Shown here: positions 37,653 through 45,669 of the stretch, in pieces | Layout: every line of letters begins with the position of its first letter | How positions within the stretch are numbered: the stretch's first letter is position 1 | Origin: Nitzschia sp. DOCU1 | Lineage: Eukaryota; Bacillariophyta; Bacillariophyceae; Bacillariales; Bacillariaceae | Assembly: GCA_951394045.1 (NCBI GenBank) | Contig: OX595991.1 | Coordinates: forward strand, 2,170,001 to 2,234,000 | DNA: 64,000 nt | Direction: 5' to 3' | Made by a program: the position numbers and the translations under genes | Notes under the pieces: model-generated | What the model was told of the DNA's origin: nothing | The model's database searches: none | The model's input: the letters and a program-made list of their open reading frames with translations, nothing else

Positions 37653-39517
37653 TTATGCCAGCATCGGACGCAAGGGATTCAGTCGACGTTTAAGTTCGTC
37701 CTTGATCATGGACAACTCAGCGGCAGCACCTCCGACCACCGAACTGTTCTCTCGGGCCCGCCGAAGAAGGTACGGAATCACTTCGTGGACTTCACCATAC
37801 GGAACATATTTGTAGGCACGGTATCCCGATCGGCCAAGGTTGAACGAAATATGGTCACTCATTCCATACAGCTGCCCGAAGCAAACCGTGGTGCTAGTCC
37901 TGTCCACACCATATTTGTCCATAGCTTCAATGGCCCGCTCAATGCTTTGTTGATTGTGTGTAGCGCACATAATTTCAATCAGCTGGTCTGACTTTTGGCT
38001 CTCGCGGAGCAGAAAGTCAACGCTATCGTTGTAGCACTTATGCGTTTCTTCAATGGTGTCATGGATCGGGCTTGGAAGATTGGCCACGGACGCCAACAAT
38101 CGTTCACTCTCCATGTACGCGCCACGGACTAGTTTTGCACCAAAGTGGTGGTTGAAGCGTCGAGCTCGCTCCACATCAATTCGCAAACGATCAGGAGCAT
38201 CCTTCAAATAACATTGATACGTATTGTAGATGACGGGTTTGTCACTCTTGTCAACGGCGTTGAAAGTCTTTTGCAAATCCAAGACGAGATTATCAATGGC
38301 TGGCTGGAATCTGACCTGTTCTGCGTCAATCAAAAGCCGAGTGCCCGCGTTCGTAGCCGTTTCCGCCAAAGTGCGACCCCGCTGGTACATGGCTTCAATC
38401 AACTCGATTTCCTCATCCGTGGGGGTCGCTAGAGCCAGGGGACCGACTTCCTTGCATGTTCTGGTAATCTTTGGCAGATCAGCTGGTTTGAGATTTAAGG
38501 ACCAGGTGATGTAGTCCACCATTCCAGTGCCATCAGGATCGAACTGATCAAAGATGTCGCTCAAGCTATTATCTCCTTCGTCAAAGAAAATTCTGATATC
38601 ACGGGTGTTAGTGCTGGTTCGTATCTGCCTGATTGAGAATCCCAAGGTTCGACTTACTTGTACCCCACTTCGAATTCGTCTCGGCTGATGAAACCATCAA
38701 AGTTTGTGTCGAATTTCTGGAAGAGCTTTTTGGATTCTACAATTGCTTGTGACATGCGAGAAAGGAGCTTGGGATTACCGAGGGCAGTCACCTTAACTGC
38801 CGCAAACCCATCTTTCGACAAACTTGCAGCGTCATGAATGCACTTTTGAAAGACTTTTAGATGCCTATCACATTGCTCGTAGGTATATTCCCGGGCTGTG
38901 TTTTGCAAAGACGCCATTGCCATTTGCCGCTTCATGGGATGGGCAGCTTTGCTATTTTTGGAGGCTTCTTCGTCACTTTCCGCAGCATAATCTTATGAGA
39001 AACGACCAAATGATCAGTGAGAAGCCGTCGACGACAATTCCGAATTAAAAAACTTTAAGTGGAAATACCTACCCAAGATGCTTCCAATACCCGCAGAGTC
39101 GAGCTTTTTCAGGACAGGCTCAATGCGCTTTTGATCTTCTCCAGCACAAAAATGACCATATAAAGTCGTTTTGAGAATCGCATCTGTCATTCGGTCCCCT
39201 AGGACGCGCCGCGATAATCCAAGAAGATTTTCCGCGTGATTCACGAGCATTGGGATCCGGCAAAGTCGAAAGGTGGCCGCGGCACGTAACAATTCTGGGG
39301 TCGACTTGGATTCAAAGGCAGCTTTGGCGTCATTAAAGTCAGGAATCGGATATTTCTGCTCGGACTCGGATGACGACGTGTCGGAGCCGTTGAGGGCGTT
39401 GTAGTCTTTGCTGCTGTAGGAAATAGACGACAGCCCCCGCACCGGCAGCGTTGCCGACGAACGAAGCGCCGTTCGGCAGTAAGTCCCCATGGAACGCTTT
39501 GCTAAAGTTGATAGCAT
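37653..39517 (-). CDS. PRODH: Mitochondrial proline dehydrogenase with inserted EF-hand pair
   Basis: Three exons on the minus strand, 39073-39517, 38658-38991 and 37653-38592, give 572 aa. The N-terminus (MLSTLAKRSMGTYCRTALRSS) is a basic mitochondrial presequence. FAD-dependent oxidation of proline to P5C is indicated by LLIDAEQVRFQPAIDNLVLDL, IYNTYQCYLKDAPDRL, FGAKLVRGAYMESER, MCATHNQQSI, FGQLYGMSDHISF and the C-terminal YRAYKYVPYGEVHEVIPYLLRRARENS. Between the two halves of the barrel lies an insertion with two EF-hand-like loops. The first, DTNFDGFISRDE, is fully canonical; the second, DPDGTGMVDYIT, lacks the final acidic residue. The exon 2/3 junction lies between the two loops. Calcium control is a plausible inference; EF-hand-bearing PRODH is known in trypanosomes. 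Confidence 0.88.
38593..38657 (-). other. Spliceosomal intron (65 nt) in PRODH
   Basis: Minus-strand donor GTAAGT and acceptor ATATCAG; joins GYK to IFFDEGDN in frame, between the two EF-hand-like loops. Confidence 0.85.
38992..39072 (-). other. Spliceosomal intron (81 nt) in PRODH
   Basis: Minus-strand donor GTAGGT and acceptor CATAAG; joins GIGSILG to DYAAESDEE in frame. Confidence 0.82.
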
Positions 39518-39840
39518 TTTACTTTCTCGTTGCTTCCGATATTGTTTTGTGACACGTGCGGAGGAGGGGGTCAGATGTGACAGCTATGACGGTGATGATT
39601 GTAATCGATCAACCCAGAGGTCTCGAATTGAGAATGACGAGAACTGCGTAGAAATTTCGTCAGTTGTCGCGAGTTTCCTTTCGAAAGAAGAAGTTCGCGA
39701 AACTCCGCGATGATGCCAAGCAGTTGACATGCGTTCCCTTTGCTGTGATTGGTGGAATTTCCAAAACTGATCGCACCTCCAGAGTACGGTGTTTACGTAA
39801 GATACCGTAGATATGTTCTTTTGCGAGAGAGACTACGAGC
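39518..39840. other. PRODH 5' flank up to the retroelement
   Basis: About 320 bp upstream of the PRODH start codon, ending at the target-site duplication of the non-LTR element. No gene seen. The original PRODH promoter may have been separated from more distal elements by the insertion. Confidence 0.5.
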
Positions 39841-39857
39841 CGGTTGTTTTGATGCTA
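39841..39857. repeat. Target-site duplication, copy 1 (17 bp)
   Basis: CGGTTGTTTTGATGCTA, identical to 48700-48716. The bases outside the two copies differ (C versus T on the left, A versus G on the right), which defines the element ends. Confidence 0.92.
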
Positions 39858-39876
39858 AACTAAAAACTAAAAACGC
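39858..39876 (-). repeat. 3' tail of the retroelement, (GTTTTTA)n
   Basis: On the element strand the last bases are GTTTTTAGTTTTTAGTT, immediately before the target-site duplication. A short tandem-repeat tail instead of poly(A) is known in I-like and some other non-LTR clades. Confidence 0.75.
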
Positions 39877-40092
39877 AATGATTAGCTGTTAATTGTCTAG
39901 TAGATCGACAACAGCTGCCCAATAGGGCTTTTACGTCGCACAGTGGATGGGCCATTCCCCACGGCTTATTTTCCCATCATGTAACGACAAACAAGGAACC
40001 ATCACTTCAAAGACGAGAAGTGAGGTCGGATCAACGAGTGAGAAACGCTGTGTCACAGCTGACAACCGCCCGCACCTTCTTACCACGGACGG

Positions 40093-43000
40093 TTACGTCC
40101 GTATTGCAGGTAAAAAGGAGCGGATGGCGGCCAACCACAAACGTTTCTGGTCAAGAGGTTCAGAAAAAAGAGCTTCCGGGGTGCGAGAGAACCACCGGGA
40201 AGCCGTCACAGGGAAGTCGGATGTGGCCCGGGTAAACATCTCCGAGATCTCGGCATCGGCCTCGTCATGTTGACGAGCGAGAGATAAGGATTCAGGGGAC
40301 CGGCGAACGGATTCGCGATGATCCCAGAGAGTCCAAGCAATCTCCCAAATCCGACGGATCAGTTGAGAATGCCACCGAAAGCCAGTGCGTCTTCGACCGC
40401 GCGACAAGTAATAATTCGATTGGACGATCGTCCAGGAATGATGCAGCATTCCATCAATGAGTGCATTCGGGCCCAACTGATGCTGTGACACAAGAGCCGC
40501 GCGGACATCCGGATCGGCCTCAAAGGGTAGGAACCACGGTCGTGCCTCGTACCAGGCCTCAAGCATGCTGATGACGGCATCGCGAAGGGTCGGGTGTGTC
40601 TCTCGCTTTGTCATCCAGAGTTCGATATTATGCACGACAGTGCGGAAAGTGGTGACGGCCGCAGGATTCTGGCATCGAATAACGTGAAATCGGGACTCTT
40701 CCACACGAGTACACCGAGGGCAGAGGTCAGTAGGTGCCAGCTTCCATCGTTTCATATTGGAGCCGATTGCCACGCGAGAGCAGAGCCATTTTGGTACCCA
40801 GGCCTGCCGCCTTGATATTAATCGCTTAAAGGCATTACCGATAGCGGGCCAATCCAGGGACGAGGCATCCACCAAAAGCTTCCCCTGCCAGTAGCGTGTG
40901 GCTGGGGCCCCATAATAGTGATCTTCTGCTGTTGTTCGAGACCAGGAGGGAAGACGGATGGTGTCGTCTTTCCAGATTGACCACTGGGTAGAGATCGGGG
41001 CAAGAGAATGACAGTGAAAACCAATAGCATTTTGGGCACTCCAGAAGGATTTGGCGAGTCGATCCATGTCGCAGTTGAGGCGTTCTAGCGGGGGGAGCAG
41101 GTGATAGGGTACATAGTCGTCCATATGGCCGGTGACATCCTGCGGAGTCCAGCGGACGCGACTCACAGACAACTCATGACGGGCCGCTGTTAGCAGGTCA
41201 TAGTGTGCATGATGTGGGCGAGGGGGAGCAAGCCGAAACAAATTCTTGAGAACAGACTCGCAATCGCACGCCAGAGCGATCGAGGCGGATGCCAGGGAGG
41301 CCGCTGAGAGAGAAGCAGTCATCACATTCACCAGTCGGAGCAGGCCAAAAGCACCACCTAATTCGGCTCGATATGCATCCATACCCGACGATGGATCGCC
41401 CGGGGTTTGATTTACCAATATAAAGTCATTGTCAACCACAAGAAGAGCGCTGCGGAGAGTAAAAGCCGCCGTGCCCCAACCCTCTTTAAAGGATCCATCC
41501 GTAAGACCGATGGCCGTGCCGGCAAGAATCCCAGCAAGCAAGGAGGCAAAGTCACGAGGGGCTTGAATTGGCAGGCCCCACCATTCAGAGGGAGCTGGAG
41601 GAATGTCGGGCACCAGACGCGAAAGGGCTCCTGTGGCCCAGCGAAGCTCGCCTGTGCCTGTAGCACTAGAGGGCAGAGCCGAGTCTGGGATAGTCTGAAC
41701 AACAGCAGCCCACCGGAAGTGGGGTCTTCGAATACGACGTCCGTTATGACTTGGGAGAAATTGCACGATGCTGCCTTTCACCCGAACGTACAAGGCGCTG
41801 TTGTCATGGGCGATGAATGTCGGCCATCCCGCGGGCACATTCTTCCAATTTCCCAGTGGAACGCGTAATATAAGGCGTTCATCCGGCTGTGGGAAGAGGA
41901 AGCACTTGCGTAGTGCGTCGTGCCACATACGCCAAGAATGGGCATTGGGTGCCTCTGAGTGAGGCCAAGTTAGCAGGTGGTGGTTAGGAGAGGGAGAGCG
42001 ATCCGTCAGTGCCCCAGAATTCAAGGCCGTCCCGTCCCCAGATGAGATATCGGACAAGAAGGTGACCCGACGGTGGATACGGCAGCGGTTCAGAATAGCA
42101 AGTTGCTTGGGTGAAAAGCCCTCTTTTGAGAAGGCCTCCATTAGAAACTGGTCATCAATGCGCTGAAGGGGGGTGGCGTCAAGATGGTCCCGAAGCCGAA
42201 GTCCCAATGCTTGAGAAAACTCCCAAACCCCGTGCAAGTAGACAGGGGTAGTGCACAAATTCCAAGTGGAGAAATCGTACGAGTATGGGCTCTTGGGGAG
42301 TCCCATTTCAAGCCGCAGGGCTTCCACTTCATTCCGCAGCATAAGGCCAGTAAGATCTTTTTCCAACCCAGAGTAGTACAGCACGGCGTCCAAGTGACAA
42401 AATCCCTGCTCAAACCACCAATCCAAAATATTATAACCAAGGTAGCGCTGTGGGGCATAGACCACTGCATTCGGGAGACTGCGAGGGAGACCAATCGCAG
42501 GCAGAGCCTTGAGGCGCAAATTTTTTGTAATACGTGCACACTCCTTATAACTCAGACGGGTTGCTACCAGGGGATAGTGCAACGACCTAGATATTCCACT
42601 GGTTAGCGATAGCCATGCTTCGAAGGTGGAGAGCTGCCGAGAGTGGATCTTGGACGCCCATGCATCAATCTTATTAGTCAGCGCCCGGACCATAGCGGAT
42701 TGGTTTCCGTCCATAGCAATCCAGACGCCAAGAGACTCCCGTGCCTCGGATGGGTCGAGTCGAGCAATTTCTGCCGGCGCCCCAGACGGAGACCGAAGAA
42801 ATAGCTGACCCGGCGGGGAGACATACTTCCACTTCTGAGTTCTTGGCTGCCATTCAAATGCGATTAGCCACCAATGAGTCTTATCCAAAGCGAGGGCCCC
42901 TCCTGTTGCGTGGAGGCCCCCTCCCCATAGGTCAAGTGCCGCCTGTCCCAAGGCCACCAGCTCATCAGTACTGATATCATTCAGTGGGGAGACGATTGTG

Positions 43001-45669
43001 TCGGAGTCATCAACAAACGTAAAGCAAGAAAAGAACAGGTTCTCGTGTGTAAAAGCACTGGAGGCGTGAAGACCGAAGCCACGGGACCGAAGCATGTTGA
43101 TTAGCGGTATCGTCATAACCAGCCAGATGGAAGGGCCAGCCCCGTTACCTTGGCCAACTCCTTGGAGGGGGATTTCAATCGCACCATACGGGGTGTCGCT
43201 CATGCCAAACGCAGTGGAGATGTAGTGTTGAAGGGACTGCAGAGTCCCGAACATGACCTTACAAACCTCGGGCGTCACTCCCAGCCGCTGCATGCAAATA
43301 CTAGCAACAACATGTACGATGCGGTCGTAACACGAGGTAGCATCATTGCTGCAAATAATGCCGGCCCGGCGCAGCTGGCGCAGAATGTCCGTGGCGAGAA
43401 CTTTATTCAATGCGCAAATGTTTGCCCGTCGCCCTGGGCGGCTGCCATACGCCTCCTCAGGAAGTAAACCAAGAGAATCGGCCTGGAAAATCATTTCTCG
43501 TCCTATCTTCTTATTAAGAATGTTGTACAGAGAGTGGAACAGAACAATTATTCGCAGTTTCTCAACATGTCGGGACGAAACTTTTTTTGGAATCATGATG
43601 TCCACAGCTTGAGTCCACGCTGTGGGGCAGAAGCCGACCTGTAATGGGAGATTGGCGAAGGCAGCATCAATGGTAGCCAGCTCGATGTCGTCGGAACCAG
43701 CAATGTAGTCAGCAAACAGAGGTCCAAACGGGCTACAAGAAATCTTGCCTTTCATCTTGCTCCACCCAGCAATATGGTCTGCTGGAGAAATAAAGCCGTC
43801 GATTGGCCGTTTGGAAGAGACGGGCACAGGCATTTTCATTTCCTCAAGGAAGGCCCAAGTATACTCATCAGTTCCCTCTGGTGGCACAAAATCACCCTTG
43901 AGAATTGCATCAACTGTGGCTTGACAGGCCTCGTATCCCAACAGGTCATTGAGAGGGCCCTGCATGAACGGTGACTCAACCGTCTGTGAGAAACGGCGCA
44001 TAGCCTCATTGGCACAGGCGGATTCAATTTCTTCCCGTGTTTGGCATGCCGTTTCGTGTCCCTCAGATGTTGTGAAGGTCAGCGTATTAATACTGGCACG
44101 CGGCTTGCGGTCGACAACCCGACGAATATTCTGGTGGTGTCGGGACATAGCCGCAGTATGACTGGCGGCCCGATGTTGGCTGTCTACGGAAGTCTTGTAT
44201 TTTGCAGCTCTGCGCTCTGCCACTTTCTTCCGGAATGCTTTAAAGTGAGCCGTTTGATTTTTTTTGGCGGCACGATAGCGCGCCCTGACATCTTTTTTGC
44301 GCAGAAGAATATCTGCAAGCGATAGCTGAAGGGCATCTTGAATTCCAAGCTTGTGCATCAGTCGTCTGATCTTGCGTGTATCTACTCGTCGTTTGACGCG
44401 GCGGAGGTACACCAGCCACCATAGCTGGATTTCTTTACGCAGGAGTCCAATCACGTCGGAGAAGAGAACTTGCCCAGCATAAAACGGCTTGCAGCTTTGT
44501 TTGGCATCCTCGCGGAGCTTCAAGTCCTGAGCTGCAAGTTCATCATATCGAGTCTTGAGAAGTGCAGAGTCGGTGCCAGCCAGTGCCATGGCCGAGAGCT
44601 CTCCCACGGCGGTGATGATGCCAGAGGAGCGACGGGATCGCTTGAGTTTATTCACGTATCGCTTTCTTGCCCCAGGGTCGTCCAATGGGAACCGCCGAAT
44701 CGTCTTGGAAACAGGTACGGGAGCGCGGAATCCAAACAGGGTCTCGGTATCCACATCAAGCCACAACAGTCGATGATCTGTCTGTGTACCGATATCGGTG
44801 GATCCAAAACCAGAGTATCCGCAAGCAGAGACTGCTAGGCCAGGTGTGACCCATACACCATCAATTGGGAAGTTTGATACTGTACTTTTATTACAGGTTG
44901 CCACATTGGACACCCTTGGATGTGCCCGATGGTAAATGTCGATCAACCCCAGGTCAGATGCCCAGGAAGAAATTGTGCCGCCTTGAATGTCCTCATTCAT
45001 ATCGCCCCCACAAATAATTTGTTCCCCAGCGGTAATCCATCTGGTGATACTGGCCCCTAGGTCATCCAGAAATGCCTGTCGTGGATTCCTTGGAAGCCCC
45101 AGATTGTTGAAGTGGACCTCATGCTGGGAGAAAACGGAGCATGCTTTATCGGAAGTGTCCGGGACGGGCCGGTAAAAAGAGATGACTCGTGTTTGAATAC
45201 CTTGCTGGCCTTCCAGCAAAGTCCAAGACCAGCGACCCAGGCCACTGGTATCGTCACCGGACTTCTGAGTCCGCACTTTCAGTGCTGCATTTGATAAGAG
45301 TGCAGTGCCGCCATGGAGGACTTTGGAGTTGGATAAGTTGTGCTGATTAAATGAAGCGTGGGTAATGCCATGAAATTTAGCAAATCTTCGTTTCCATTGC
45401 CCTGAGGGTCCAAGAATCTTGAAATTCAGATTGAGTTCTTGTAGCCCCATGATATCGAATTGTCTTTTTCCCATTTTTTCTAAAATGTGTTGGTGTTGAT
45501 CCGAAGTCGGGTCGATGGGGATGCCTCTCACGTTGCAAAAGCCGAGGCGGATGCAATTCTCAGTTTTGTCTCGGGAGAGTTTGTCACCCATGGGCCCGTT
45601 GGTTGCTCGACGAGGAAGGCTAGCTCCCGGCGGTCGAGCTCGTCGGGAGTTGCCGTTCCGCCTATTCAT
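40093..45669 (-). CDS. Retrotransposon ORF2: APE endonuclease, reverse transcriptase, RNase H
   Basis: 1,858 aa from the ATG at 45669; the frame is open to 45765 but the ATG overlapping the ORF1 stop is preferred. The APE-type endonuclease is N-terminal with catalytic residues in GLQE (E78), GGDMNED (D223, N225) and TDHR (D298, H299). The reverse transcriptase, about residues 690-900, has SNDATSCYDRI (D776), GVGQGNGAGPSIW and FVDDSD (D887, D888), a variant of the usual F/YADD box. RNase H follows with LTDGS (D1391), E1436, D1469 and CDMDRLAK near 1535, then a CX2CX8HX3C finger at 1650-1666. All active-site residues are present, so it may be functional. Clade placement needs a tree. Confidence 0.92.
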   Translation of the reverse strand: MNRRNGNSRRARPPGASLPRRATNGPMGDKLSRDKTENCIRLGFCNVRGIPIDPTSDQHQHILEKMGKRQFDIMGLQELNLNFKILGPSGQWKRRFAKFHGITHASFNQHNLSNSKVLHGGTALLSNAALKVRTQKSGDDTSGLGRWSWTLLEGQQGIQTRVISFYRPVPDTSDKACSVFSQHEVHFNNLGLPRNPRQAFLDDLGASITRWITAGEQIICGGDMNEDIQGGTISSWASDLGLIDIYHRAHPRVSNVATCNKSTVSNFPIDGVWVTPGLAVSACGYSGFGSTDIGTQTDHRLLWLDVDTETLFGFRAPVPVSKTIRRFPLDDPGARKRYVNKLKRSRRSSGIITAVGELSAMALAGTDSALLKTRYDELAAQDLKLREDAKQSCKPFYAGQVLFSDVIGLLRKEIQLWWLVYLRRVKRRVDTRKIRRLMHKLGIQDALQLSLADILLRKKDVRARYRAAKKNQTAHFKAFRKKVAERRAAKYKTSVDSQHRAASHTAAMSRHHQNIRRVVDRKPRASINTLTFTTSEGHETACQTREEIESACANEAMRRFSQTVESPFMQGPLNDLLGYEACQATVDAILKGDFVPPEGTDEYTWAFLEEMKMPVPVSSKRPIDGFISPADHIAGWSKMKGKISCSPFGPLFADYIAGSDDIELATIDAAFANLPLQVGFCPTAWTQAVDIMIPKKVSSRHVEKLRIIVLFHSLYNILNKKIGREMIFQADSLGLLPEEAYGSRPGRRANICALNKVLATDILRQLRRAGIICSNDATSCYDRIVHVVASICMQRLGVTPEVCKVMFGTLQSLQHYISTAFGMSDTPYGAIEIPLQGVGQGNGAGPSIWLVMTIPLINMLRSRGFGLHASSAFTHENLFFSCFTFVDDSDTIVSPLNDISTDELVALGQAALDLWGGGLHATGGALALDKTHWWLIAFEWQPRTQKWKYVSPPGQLFLRSPSGAPAEIARLDPSEARESLGVWIAMDGNQSAMVRALTNKIDAWASKIHSRQLSTFEAWLSLTSGISRSLHYPLVATRLSYKECARITKNLRLKALPAIGLPRSLPNAVVYAPQRYLGYNILDWWFEQGFCHLDAVLYYSGLEKDLTGLMLRNEVEALRLEMGLPKSPYSYDFSTWNLCTTPVYLHGVWEFSQALGLRLRDHLDATPLQRIDDQFLMEAFSKEGFSPKQLAILNRCRIHRRVTFLSDISSGDGTALNSGALTDRSPSPNHHLLTWPHSEAPNAHSWRMWHDALRKCFLFPQPDERLILRVPLGNWKNVPAGWPTFIAHDNSALYVRVKGSIVQFLPSHNGRRIRRPHFRWAAVVQTIPDSALPSSATGTGELRWATGALSRLVPDIPPAPSEWWGLPIQAPRDFASLLAGILAGTAIGLTDGSFKEGWGTAAFTLRSALLVVDNDFILVNQTPGDPSSGMDAYRAELGGAFGLLRLVNVMTASLSAASLASASIALACDCESVLKNLFRLAPPRPHHAHYDLLTAARHELSVSRVRWTPQDVTGHMDDYVPYHLLPPLERLNCDMDRLAKSFWSAQNAIGFHCHSLAPISTQWSIWKDDTIRLPSWSRTTAEDHYYGAPATRYWQGKLLVDASSLDWPAIGNAFKRLISRRQAWVPKWLCSRVAIGSNMKRWKLAPTDLCPRCTRVEESRFHVIRCQNPAAVTTFRTVVHNIELWMTKRETHPTLRDAVISMLEAWYEARPWFLPFEADPDVRAALVSQHQLGPNALIDGMLHHSWTIVQSNYYLSRGRRRTGFRWHSQLIRRIWEIAWTLWDHRESVRRSPESLSLARQHDEADAEISEMFTRATSDFPVTASRWFSRTPEALFSEPLDQKRLWLAAIRSFLPAIRT
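45662..45669 (-). promoter_or_regulatory. ORF1/ORF2 stop-start overlap ATGAATAG
   Basis: On the element strand ORF2's ATG and ORF1's TAG fall within eight bases, in different frames. This arrangement favours termination-reinitiation for ORF2 translation. Confidence 0.7.

Noticed and set aside
40020..40273. Short plus-strand frames at the retroelement 3' end
   Set aside because: They lie antisense to the ORF2 C-terminus and 3' region and have no domain; typical shadows of a long ORF.
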